Assembly (NCBI GenBank): GCA_002359825.1
Contig: DENY01000271.1
Span: forward strand, 500-7,653
Direction: 5' to 3'
Length of the DNA: 7,154 nucleotides
Source of the DNA: Bacteroidales bacterium UBA2632
Lineage (GTDB): Bacteria; Bacteroidota; Bacteroidia; Bacteroidales; Dysgonomonadaceae
Part shown: positions 1-6,290 of the stretch, in pieces
Layout of the letters: each line of letters opens with the position of its first letter
How positions within the stretch are numbered: position 1 is the stretch's first letter
Notes under the pieces: model-generated
Told to the model about the DNA's origin: nothing
Seen by the model: only the letters and a program-made list of their open reading frames with translations
Databases searched by the model: none
Position numbers and translations under genes: made by a program

Positions 1-2146
1 TCACTTTCATCAAAGCATCCCAATTGAACTCTGCAAAATAAACATCGGTATCGATGTCAAATCCCTTTAATACCTGTTGGTGAACAACACCCCATTTCAC
101 AAGCGGTACTCGTCGTGTGCCTATGCTCATGCCCGATGCAAATAGCTCATTGGAAAACTGTTCGTGAACCAATTGCTTGTCATCATTCAAGCCCAGTCTC
201 AGAAGTATGTTTTCAACATGTGCTTTCAATTCATAAGCAGAGCTTTGTGTTTCTGCTACAGCCCAGTTTTTAGAGTTGCGTTTGCCACTAAGCCAAATAC
301 CCAAGTGAGTTTCTTCCGTATATTGTGCGATGGGATTATCAGGATTGGTCTTGTCTGCATCAAAAGAGTAGCAATTGCCAAATTCATACAGGTTCAAGTC
401 GGCATGTTTGCGATTCGCATTGTGAATAATGTTTTCCAGACCGCCATAGAGCAATGTTTGGCGCATCACATTCAAGTCGCCACTCAATGGGTTCAGCAAA
501 TTTACATTGTTATTCGCAGGATAAACTTCGGAGTCTGTGTAGTAAGCTTTTGGTGTGAGAGAGTTATTCATTATTTCATTGAAGCCGTGTGCTGTCAACT
601 GTTCTGAGATGAGTGTTTGCAATGCATGCTTACGGTCTGTGTCCGACTCGTTAGACAAGTTAGACTTTAATGCATCACTTATCTCTATATTATTGTATCC
701 ATAGATGCGCAATATCTCTTCAATCACATCCACATCGCGCAACACGTCCTACCTATAGGTGGGAATGCTAAGGTGTAGAACCTCTTCTGTTTCGCTGTTC
801 ACTACGATATCAAGGCTATTGAGAATACTCTTGATGGTATCTTTCGAAATCTCTTTACCAATGAGAGAGTTTACTTTCTGTAAGCATAATTCCACTTTGG
901 GTTGAGGTATTTCCACTGGATAGATATCGCGAACGGCTCCTTCTATAGTGCCTCCAGCAATTTCTTGTATCAACAATGCTGCACGTTTTAGAGCATAGAG
1001 TGTGTTGTTGGGGTCGAGCCCTCTTTCAAATCGGAACGATGAGTCGGTATTGAGCATGTGTCTGCGAGCAGTTTTCCGTACCCATGTTGGGTGGAAGTAG
1101 GCCGATTCTAGGAACACATCTGTTGTATTGTCTGTTACACCCGACTCCATGCCGCCAAATACACCTGCAATACACATTCCTTCTTCTGCATTGCAAATCA
1201 TCAAATCTCTTTCGTGTAGCTTGCGCTCCTGTTCGTCTAGTGTAGTGAATAAAGTGTCATTTTCCACTGTTCGCACTACTACTTTATTTCCTTTTATCTG
1301 CTTTACATCAAAGGCATGCAGCGGTTGTCCCAATTCGTGCAACACAAAGTTGGTAATATCTACTACATTATTGATTGGGCGAATACCTATGGGAAGAAGT
1401 CTGTTTTTCAACCAATCCGGGCTCTCCTCCACTTTTACATTGCGAATGGTGAGACCAGAGTAACGAGGGCATGCCTCTGTGTTTTCCACTTCCACATCAA
1501 TACCTCCTTCTTTTGTCTCAATTTTAAAACTTTCAACCGAAGGTTTGTTCAGTTTGTAAGGCATACCAGCTTGCTCCAAATAGGCCGCAAGGTCTCGTGC
1601 CACACCAAAGTGTGAGGTAGCGTCCACACGATTGGGGGTAATATCCACTTCCAACACATAGTCGCTTTTCACATTGTAGTATTCCTTGGCAAGCATTCCT
1701 GGTTGTGCATCGTTGGGTCTAACAATAATTCCTGCTTGCGAAGTGCCCACACCAATTTCGTTTTCCGAACAAATCATACCCAGCGACTCTTCGCCCCTAA
1801 TTTTGGAGCGCTTAATCTTCAATTCTTCATCGCCCATATACAGGGTTGCCCCTACAGTCGCTACTACCACCTTTTGCCCAGCGGCAACGTTGGGCGCACC
1901 ACAAACAATGTTGAGGGGGGCGCCTTGGCCAATGTTTACGGTTGTCAAGTGCAAGTGGTCAGAGTTGGGGTGGGACACGCAAGTTAGCACTTCGCCAATC
2001 ACCAATCCTTCCAAACCTCCTTTGATGGTTTGAATTTCGTTCAATCCTTCGGTTTCCAAACCAATGGATGTAAGTGCGTCAGCAGTAGCTTGAGGCGATA
2101 GATCGAAATCGAGATAATCTTTGAGCCAGTTGTATGAAATATTCAT
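1..2146 (-). CDS. pheT: Phenylalanyl-tRNA synthetase beta subunit, partial, interrupted by an in-frame TAG
   Basis: The product is the beta chain of the (alpha-beta)2 enzyme that charges tRNA-Phe in the cytoplasm. The ATG at 2144-2146 opens MNISYNWLKDYL, the usual PheT N-terminus. Next come the OB-fold tRNA-binding domain (about residues 45-150, with HPNSDHLHL and VCGAPNV), the B3/B4 editing domain (about 225-395, with INNVVDITNFVL and LGQPLHAFD, then FRFERGLD), and the B5 domain (about 410-485). Codon 466, inside B5, is TAG (749-751). Reading through it, 249 further codons (748 down to 2) contain no stop and remain PheT: DVLRDVDVIEEILRIYGYNN, then NPLSGDLNVMRQTLLYGGLE in the synthetase-like core. 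The C-terminal anticodon-binding domain, roughly 100 residues judging by family length, lies off the left edge. An annotation pipeline may split this into two ORFs or call it a pseudogene. pheS is not in the window. Identity is certain; whether a full-length product is made is not. Confidence 0.95.
749..751 (-). other. In-frame TAG stop at codon 466 of pheT
   Basis: The coding strand reads CCC ACC TAT AGG TAG GAC GTG, that is P-T-Y-R-stop-D-V. From general knowledge of bacteroidal PheT, the residue between R and D is usually Val (PTYRVDV). No length change is needed: the frame is identical on both sides. AGG TAG GAC differs from AGG GTA GAC (R-V-D) only by moving one G, so paired -G/+G errors, a two-base substitution or a real nonsense mutation are all possible. 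The other complete genes here end in TAA (pgk and the OsmC gene) or TGA (the DUF6261-like gene), so nothing else in the window points to a reassigned UAG. Confidence 0.9.
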
Positions 2147-2194
2147 TATATGAGTCTGTTTTTTATTGCAATAGTAATTGTTGGTGTCGTTTCA

Positions 2195-2210
2195 TTGGAA
2201 TACCTTCCAA
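2195..2210 (-). repeat. Perfect 6-bp inverted repeat in the pheT leader
   Basis: TTGGAA-TACC-TTCCAA is a perfect dyad with a 4-nt loop between the putative promoter and the pheT start. On the minus strand it is not followed by a U-tract, so it is not an intrinsic terminator. It could be a short leader hairpin or chance; no T-box or attenuator architecture is visible. Confidence 0.35.
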
Positions 2211-2220
2211 AAAAACTCTC

Positions 2221-2228
2221 CAAAATTA
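2221..2228 (-). promoter_or_regulatory. Candidate -7 box of the pheT promoter (TAATTTTG)
   Basis: The minus strand carries TAATTTTG, a perfect match to the Bacteroidota -7 consensus TAnnTTTG, 74 nt upstream of the pheT ATG. No good TTG/TTTG -33 element is seen at 17-24 nt. Transcription from here would give a leader of about 65-70 nt containing the small hairpin at 2195-2210. Confidence 0.5.
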
Positions 2229-2292
2229 CAAAAAAATCAGTGAGATAGGAAATGTAGTCGTGGAAAAAGATGAAAATGATGGTGGGTGAGGG

Positions 2293-3315
2293 TCAATCCC
2301 CACTCGTTGGGGGTAAACTCTCGTCACTACTATTGTTCCCTCTCCCAATATCTGGCTTCTTCAGAATGTCTAAAAGACCAGTAATGGGTTTTCCTTTGTC
2401 TTTGGTATTGCTTTTGTTTACAGGCGGGCTGTTCTTCTGCTCTTCCTTCACATCTTTAGTTGGTTCAGGTTTAGTAGTGTCCGCAACAGTGGAGGGTTCA
2501 TTTTTATCAATTGTGTCATTTTTCTGATTCTCTACCAAAGCAGCTTGAGCTTTGTCGTTGGCCTTCAACTTCTTATTTTTACGTTGGGTATCACGAGTTT
2601 TTATCAGTTTAGTATAAGTTGCAATCACATAGTTGAGTGTGGAAATCAGATCAGAATAATCAACCTCTTTATAAACATGCTGATAGTAATCAACTTGTTC
2701 AAACAAGATTTTCAAAATACATTGAATTTCTCTCTGCACTGGTAGTGTACTACCTTTGGGTCGCCTAGAGTTTTTCCCTAATCTCTCGCTATACGTCACT
2801 TCGTATTCTCTTTGTGTAACTTGTAGCTCATCCAAAAAAGGTTGAATACCTAACTCAGTCAACGCCTCTTTCACCTCGGGTTTATCATTCAATTCATCAA
2901 AAAATTGAATGATTAATTGTGTTACATCAATCCGACTGCTTTCTCTCAAATAGTTGAAGTGTTCTAACACCACCACTTTTGATATTTTTATTAAATGGTC
3001 AGTACCTTTAAAAGCGGCTTTTTCTAACACTCTTATTTGATTGGTGATGAGGCCTGCCAACTGTAAACGGCGTTCATGCAATTTATCCAATACGGGGGTG
3101 AGAAGATTTGGGCCACGGTCTTTATCTGAAACGTTTAAAAGATTAGATTTTGCTTGCATTCCCAACAATGCTTCACAGGTCGCATCTATTTTCATTGCTT
3201 TGGTATCGTACTTACTAATGGTATCTACAACTTGGTTGTATAATGCGAAAACCTCTAGCTTACGTAGTTTAGTGAAAGCTATTTTTTTGATTTTAATGGT
3301 AGTTTTTCTTTGCAT
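2293..3315 (-). CDS. DUF6261-like hypothetical protein with a low-complexity C-terminal tail
   Basis: This is a 340-residue protein of unknown function. The first about 240 residues are predicted mostly helical and highly charged, with no signal peptide or membrane segment. The N-terminus (KIKKIAFTKLRKLEVFALYN, a conserved-looking opening) and the overall helical layout resemble DUF6261, a Bacteroidota family with no assigned activity; that family call is from memory of its style, not from a search. Residues about 241-340 are low in complexity and rich in Lys, Asn, Asp, Thr, Pro and Glu, so probably disordered. No catalytic motif was recognised. The ATG at 3313-3315 is the best start: a perfect -7 box (3362-3369) lies 46 nt upstream, and no in-frame alternative looks better. 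The gene ends 146 nt before pheT, which has its own candidate promoter, so co-transcription is uncertain. Its 5' side faces the degenerate 42-bp repeat array. The gene is convincing by length and composition; the function is unknown. Confidence 0.8.
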   Translation of the reverse strand: MQRKTTIKIKKIAFTKLRKLEVFALYNQVVDTISKYDTKAMKIDATCEALLGMQAKSNLLNVSDKDRGPNLLTPVLDKLHERRLQLAGLITNQIRVLEKAAFKGTDHLIKISKVVVLEHFNYLRESSRIDVTQLIIQFFDELNDKPEVKEALTELGIQPFLDELQVTQREYEVTYSERLGKNSRRPKGSTLPVQREIQCILKILFEQVDYYQHVYKEVDYSDLISTLNYVIATYTKLIKTRDTQRKNKKLKANDKAQAALVENQKNDTIDKNEPSTVADTTKPEPTKDVKEEQKNSPPVNKSNTKDKGKPITGLLDILKKPDIGRGNNSSDESLPPTSGD

Positions 3316-3361
3316 GTTAACTGATTTAGAACAAATAAGGTGCTACAATTTATTATTGTTG

Positions 3362-3369
3362 CAAATATA
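3362..3369 (-). promoter_or_regulatory. Candidate -7 box for the DUF6261-like gene (TATATTTG)
   Basis: The minus strand reads TATATTTG, a perfect TAnnTTTG, 46 nt upstream of the ATG at 3315. A TTG lies 24 nt further upstream (complement at 3394-3396), slightly longer than the usual spacing. This supports an independent transcription start for the gene. Confidence 0.5.
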
Positions 3370-3432
3370 CCTAATATTTTTGAAAAAAGATAGCAATTTC
3401 GCAGCAAATTTAACATACTTCTCAACTCATTT

Positions 3433-4187
3433 TGATGGTTAATCTTATAAATTGATATCAATCAGAATGATAGGATATAGCTCTGCACAGAATTTGATAT
3501 TTAAAACGTTAGAGAAAACCTCTTATACAGTAAATTTGATACATAAATGAGCAAACAATGACACTTTGCGGAGGAATTAAATATCACAATCAAATTGAAT
3601 CAACCCATCTCTCTGTATACTTATATGTTTCAAAGATTGAATCACTACAACTTTAACAAAGTCACGTAAAACAACTATTAAATCATGCGTGCATTAACAG
3701 GTATGGAGCAATTTTACAGTTGAATCATTCCAATTAGTACTATTGTGGATCGATATAATAGTTGAATTATGCTAAGTGTGTTAATGATGGGTTAATTCAA
3801 GAATTAAATCTTATCAGAAATGCTGGGACTGCTATGAATTGATTTGATTTAGGTATATATCCCTCTGCAGAGCGTGAATTGTCAGTTCACGAAGGTATCA
3901 AATTTTGAAATGAACCACTTTTGTGTATGTGGAATGATATTTTAGCTGTAGCCATATTACTAATGTGTGGCAACAGAGATATATTGTTTGCAGAGAAAGA
4001 GTTATTGTTTTGGAGTGAAGGCATCAAATTTGCTGACAAACAGCTTAAGTTCTGTCACGAGAGTATGAAATTTGAATATCTTCCGCTCTTGTGGATTGTG
4101 GTAGATTAGAAATTAAAAGTATATAAAGCAAAATGCATCTTCTGTTATAGTCAATTTGCCACCATGCTTCATGCTTCACATGGCATA
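3433..4187. repeat. Degenerate tandem array with a 42-bp period, about 18 units
   Basis: This stretch fills most of the 995-bp gap between the DUF6261-like gene and pgk. The octamer TTGAATCA or a 1-2 base variant recurs at 3595, 3637, 3678, 3720, 3762 and 3804: steps of 42, 41, 42, 42, 42. AATTTGATA or a close variant recurs at 3449, 3491, 3533 and 3575, also exactly 42 apart. On the right, GGTATCAAATTT (3894), GATATATTGTTT (3978), GGCATCAAATTT (4020) and AGTATGAAATTT (4062) fall on the same 42-bp grid. Hand counts give 24/42 identities for 3684 versus 3726 and 23/42 for 3978 versus 4020, so the units are old and diverged. There are no constant repeats with unrelated spacers, so this is not CRISPR. 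42 bp equals both 14 codons and about four helical turns. The outer limits are approximate. Confidence 0.72.
3852..4109 (+). pseudogene. Possible decayed ORF of 7/14-residue peptide repeats
   Basis: In one plus frame, successive 42-nt units read GIYPSAERELSVHE, GIKF-stop-NEPLLCMWN, DILAVAILLMCGNR, DILFAEKELLFWSE, GIKFADKQLKFCHE and SMKFEYLPLLWIVV, then D and TAG. The best part shows a heptad pattern, x-[ILM]-[KL]-F-x-x-[EK]. A TGA at 3906 interrupts the frame, and units further left (3684-3851) keep some shared residues (ILQLN, IQELN) but carry more stops. The longest open piece starts at a TTG (3921) and is only 62 codons. No ribosome-binding or promoter signal stands out. It may be the remains of a repeat-protein gene, or a noncoding minisatellite whose unit happens to be a multiple of three. 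The function is unknown and current translation is doubtful. Confidence 0.35.
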
Positions 4188-4211
4188 TATTAGTCTGGCA
4201 ATTGAAAGCAC

Positions 4212-4246
4212 AAAAAAAGTGCCCAAAACATTGTTCTGGACACTTT
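4212..4246 (-). terminator. Intrinsic terminator of pgk
   Basis: On the minus strand, AAAGTGTCC-AGAAC-AAT-GTTTT-GGGCACTTT folds into a long stem with a 3-nt loop and only a couple of mismatches, directly followed by a run of seven T (complement of 4212-4218). It begins 64 nt downstream of the pgk stop codon. This is the clearest rho-independent terminator in the window and isolates pgk from the repeat array and the DUF6261-like gene. Confidence 0.85.
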
Positions 4247-4256
4247 CATTTGTAGG

Positions 4257-4280
4257 AAAGTTATCTACTAGTATAACTTT
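4257..4280 (-). repeat. Perfect 8-bp inverted repeat in the pgk 3' region
   Basis: AAAGTTAT (4257-4264) and ATAACTTT (4273-4280) form a perfect stem with an 8-nt loop, 30 nt past the pgk stop and before the terminator. It is AT-rich and has no U-tract. It may form a small 3'-UTR hairpin; no role is evident. Confidence 0.5.
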
Positions 4281-4310
4281 ATATTGCTGTTTGCAAAAGC
4301 TTACTTACGA

Positions 4311-5573
4311 TTAATAACCTCTGATTGCTTTTATTCCAGGCAATTCTTTGCCTTCCATAAATTCGAGCAATGCACCTCCACCTGTTGATACGTACGATAC
4401 TTTGTCGGCTAGTCCAAACTTGTTGATGCAAGCAACTGAGTCGCCACCACCAATCAAAGAGAATGCACCTTTTTCGGTTGCTGCTGCAATGGCTTCAGCA
4501 ACTGCGCGCGAACCATGTTCAAAGTTTTCGAACTCGAAAACGCCAGTTGGGCCATTCCAAAGAATTGTTTTTGAGTTTTTGATAACCTCAACAAATCTTT
4601 TTTCCGACTCTGGACCAATGTCCAAACCTTCCCATCCGTCAGGTATTTCATTTACTGGTGCAAAATCTGTATTGGCATCGTTGCTAAAGTCGTCTGCAAT
4701 TTTAGCATCGGTTCCCAATAATAGATTCACACCGTTTTCTTTTGCTTTTTCTACCAATTCTTTCGCTAAGTCAAGTTTATCGTCTTCCACAATAGAGTTG
4801 CCAACTTTGCCACCAAATGCTTTCGCAAATGTATAGGTCATACCTCCAGCGAGAATCAAGTTATCTACCGAGTCCAGTAGGTTGTTGATAATTTCTATTT
4901 TTGATGAAACTTTCGATCCACCCATGATGGCTGTGAAAGGGCGTTGTGTGTCTTTTAACACTTTCTCAACTGCGTTTATCTCTTTCTGCATCAAATAACC
5001 AAATAGCTTGTGGTCTGCATCAAAGTGTTCTGCAATGAGAGCCGTGGATGCGTGTGCTCTGTGGGCTGTGCCAAAGGCATCATTTACATACACATCAGCT
5101 AGAGTTGCCAGTTTTTTAGTGAAGTCTTTTTGAGATTCTTTTACTGCTTTCTTGGCTGCCGCCTTCTCCTCGTCGGTTGCATCTTCTGCTACATTGCGAG
5201 CTTTGCCTTCTTCCTCGGCATGAAATCTAAGATTCTCTAGCAACAATACTTCTCCGGGATGTAGGGCTGCAGCTTTTGCTTCAGCTTCTTCTCCCACGCA
5301 ATCGCTGGCAAATTGCACTTCCACACCCAATAGTTTTGAAATGTGTGGCAAAATGTGTTTTAGTGAAAGTTTGTCAGTTGCTTCTTTTGGTCGTCCTAGG
5401 TGTGTGCCAATGATTGCACTTCCACCATCTTTGATAATTTTTTTCAGTGTAGGCAGTGCTGCACGTATGCGTGTGTCGTCTGTGATGTTGAATTGTTCAT
5501 CTAACGGCACATTGAAGTCAACGCGTACGAAAGCTTTCTTACCAGAAAAATCAAATTGTTCAATAGTTTGCAT
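4311..5573 (-). CDS. pgk: Phosphoglycerate kinase
   Basis: The enzyme catalyses reversible phosphoryl transfer between 1,3-bisphosphoglycerate and ADP in glycolysis and gluconeogenesis, in the cytoplasm. The 420-residue product is complete. Family motifs appear in order: RVDFNVPLD (17-25), the substrate-binding HLGRPK (58-63), [15 protein letters not shown] (110-124), [14 protein letters not shown] (153-166), the hinge-side GGSKVSSK (208-215), GGMTYTF (243-249), the nucleotide-binding NGPTGVFE (340-347), GGGDS (375-379) and STGGG (396-400). The Ala/Lys/Glu-rich stretch at about 126-151 is an insertion I associate with Bacteroidales PGKs and accounts for a length above the usual 390-400. The start [20 protein letters not shown] matches the family N-terminus. 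Two perfect -7 boxes lie upstream (5599-5606 and 5643-5650) and a strong terminator follows, so it looks like a single-gene unit. No key residue is missing. Confidence 0.98.
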   Translation of the reverse strand: MQTIEQFDFSGKKAFVRVDFNVPLDEQFNITDDTRIRAALPTLKKIIKDGGSAIIGTHLGRPKEATDKLSLKHILPHISKLLGVEVQFASDCVGEEAEAKAAALHPGEVLLLENLRFHAEEEGKARNVAEDATDEEKAAAKKAVKESQKDFTKKLATLADVYVNDAFGTAHRAHASTALIAEHFDADHKLFGYLMQKEINAVEKVLKDTQRPFTAIMGGSKVSSKIEIINNLLDSVDNLILAGGMTYTFAKAFGGKVGNSIVEDDKLDLAKELVEKAKENGVNLLLGTDAKIADDFSNDANTDFAPVNEIPDGWEGLDIGPESEKRFVEVIKNSKTILWNGPTGVFEFENFEHGSRAVAEAIAAATEKGAFSLIGGGDSVACINKFGLADKVSYVSTGGGALLEFMEGKELPGIKAIRGY

Positions 5574-5598
5574 AATATATATAAGTTTTTCTAATGTT

Positions 5599-5606
5599 CA
5601 AATCTA
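5599..5606 (-). promoter_or_regulatory. Candidate proximal pgk -7 box (TAGATTTG)
   Basis: The minus strand reads TAGATTTG, a perfect TAnnTTTG, 25 nt before the pgk ATG. A TTG lies 24 nt upstream of it, one base beyond the usual spacing range. It would give a very short leader. Confidence 0.5.
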
Positions 5607-5642
5607 TATCTGTGTGTTGTCGATAATAACCAATGTAGATGG

Positions 5643-5650
5643 CAAAGATA
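5643..5650 (-). promoter_or_regulatory. Candidate distal pgk -7 box (TATCTTTG)
   Basis: This is a second perfect TAnnTTTG on the minus strand, 69 nt before the pgk ATG. No well-spaced -33 TTG was found: the nearest upstream TTTG is 32 nt away. It may be a tandem promoter with the proximal box, or only one of the two is used. Confidence 0.4.
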
Positions 5651-5668
5651 ATACAATGTTGTCAGTTA

Positions 5669-5688
5669 TTTTTGGATTGAACCAAAAA
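5669..5688. repeat. 7-bp inverted repeat after the OsmC-family gene
   Basis: TTTTTGG (5669-5675) and CCAAAAA (5682-5688) form a perfect dyad with a 6-nt loop, starting 2 nt past the stop of the OsmC-family gene. Neither strand has a U-tract after the stem, and the stem has only two G:C pairs, so it is at best a weak terminator between that gene and pgk. Confidence 0.35.
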
Positions 5689-5690
5689 AA

Positions 5691-6113
5691 TTAGTCTTTG
5701 TTTATTCTTACTTCATACGATACAGGCAAGCATGACTTGTACACTGCCAATACACCACAATAATTCTCGAACGATAGTTTGACAGCTCTTTCTATTTTCT
5801 TTTCAGGAAGGTCGTCGCCTTTGAATTCATAGATAAGTTTCATAGATTCATATTTCTTAGGATGCTCATCGCTTACCTCTGCATCAATCTTGATGTAAAA
5901 GTGGCTCAATTCGATACGCATTTTCCTGATCATTTCCACTACATCTAGCCCTGTGCAACCAGCCGCCGCTAAAAGCATTAATTTTTTTGGTCGAGGCCCA
6001 TTGTTCTGTCCACCTTGATCTTCGCCAAGGTCAATAACAACGTTGTGTCCGTCGATGTCTGTGGAGAATGTGTTATTTTCTTTCCATACTGTTTTAATAG
6101 AATGTGTAGTCAT
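5691..6113 (-). CDS. OsmC-family protein
   Basis: This 140-residue protein belongs to the OsmC/Ohr fold, whose characterised members reduce organic hydroperoxides through two cysteines. Visible hallmarks are the PRPKKLMLLAAAGCTGLDVV segment at about 40-59, with Cys53 at the start of the central helix, and SFENYCGV at 114-121, with Cys119 at the expected second position; a further Cys128 follows. The short form beginning MTTHSIKTVWKENNTF resembles the YhfA-like branch more than Ohr proper, so the substrate is not predictable. It is cytoplasmic, with no signal peptide. The ATG at 6111-6113 is the natural start. It is divergent from the asparaginase gene, and the 177-bp spacer carries an 8-bp dyad (6145-6172) over its likely promoter, suggesting regulated expression. 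It lies 117 nt upstream of pgk on the same strand, but pgk has its own promoter boxes. Family assignment is strong; peroxidase activity is inferred from the two conserved cysteines only. Confidence 0.9.
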   Translation of the reverse strand: MTTHSIKTVWKENNTFSTDIDGHNVVIDLGEDQGGQNNGPRPKKLMLLAAAGCTGLDVVEMIRKMRIELSHFYIKIDAEVSDEHPKKYESMKLIYEFKGDDLPEKKIERAVKLSFENYCGVLAVYKSCLPVSYEVRINKD

Positions 6114-6144
6114 TTTTCTTCTTTTTGATGTTAATTGATATAAT

Positions 6145-6172
6145 AACTAAACAATTTATTGCTAGTTTAGTT
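6145..6172. promoter_or_regulatory. Operator-like dyad over the likely OsmC-gene promoter
   Basis: AACTAAAC (6145-6152) and GTTTAGTT (6165-6172) are perfect inverted 8-mers with centres 20 bp apart, about two helical turns, as expected for a dimeric regulator site. A smaller dyad, CAAT-TT-ATTG (6152-6161), is nested inside. On the minus strand TAAATTG (6152-6158) with a TTG 20 nt upstream (6179-6181) is a plausible promoter lying under the dyad, so binding would probably block it. No matching regulator is in the window. Confidence 0.5.
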
Positions 6173-6196
6173 CGATAGCAAGAATATGCACAATAA

Positions 6197-6212
6197 CCTT
6201 TATGTACAAAGG
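6197..6212. promoter_or_regulatory. Imperfect 16-bp palindrome in the divergent spacer
   Basis: CCTTTATGTACAAAGG equals its reverse complement except at one symmetric pair of positions and has a central GTAC. It lies 78 nt before the asparaginase ATG and 83 nt before the OsmC-gene ATG, so it could serve either. It may be a second operator or chance in AT-rich DNA. Confidence 0.35.
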
Positions 6213-6244
6213 GTTTTAATAGATAAAATATTTAGCGAATATAG

Positions 6245-6275
6245 TTTATTATCAGCCTACAAAATCTTACTTTTG
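6245..6275 (+). promoter_or_regulatory. Asparaginase promoter (TTTA-N19-TACTTTTG)
   Basis: TACTTTTG (6268-6275) is a perfect Bacteroidota -7 box, with TTTA (6245-6248; consensus TTTG) 19 nt upstream, close to ideal spacing. The ATG follows 15 nt after the box, implying a very short leader and no room for a Shine-Dalgarno sequence, which is common in this phylum. Confidence 0.6.
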
Positions 6276-6290
6276 TGTAAAACCAACAAT

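Noticed and set aside
164..607. 147-codon plus-strand ORF
   Set aside because: It is exactly antisense and codon-aligned to the continuing pheT frame, whose translation is clearly PheT. Its own product looks like an antisense shadow.
749..751. UAG reassigned as sense across the genome
   Set aside because: Only one in-frame UAG was found in about 4.5 kb of conserved coding sequence, so the window gives no support for an alternative code.
1128..2033. Several plus-strand ORFs of 94-115 codons opposite pheT
   Set aside because: They are shadows of a strongly conserved gene on the other strand, with no recognisable domains.
2298..2312. GC-rich 5-bp stem at the end of the DUF6261-like gene as a terminator
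   Set aside because: It lies within the last codons and is followed by a C/A-rich stretch rather than a U-tract.
2270..2745. Plus-strand ORFs opposite the DUF6261-like gene, one rich in Leu/Phe/Ser
   Set aside because: The hydrophobic run is the antisense of the Lys/Asn/Asp-rich tail, not a membrane protein.
3279..3461. 60-codon minus-strand ORF overlapping the DUF6261-like start
   Set aside because: It overlaps the promoter and first codons of the better-supported gene and has no family signal.
3467..3550. 27-codon plus-strand ORF inside the repeat array
   Set aside because: It is too short, has no initiation signal, and lies in degenerate repeats of AT-rich DNA.
3433..4187. CRISPR array
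   Set aside because: Regular spacing suggested it, but units diverge along their whole length with no constant repeat, no distinct spacers and no cas genes nearby.
4348..4836. 162-codon plus-strand ORF opposite pgk, and a 65-codon minus-strand ORF at 4454-4651
   Set aside because: Both are out-of-frame or antisense shadows of an unmistakable phosphoglycerate kinase.
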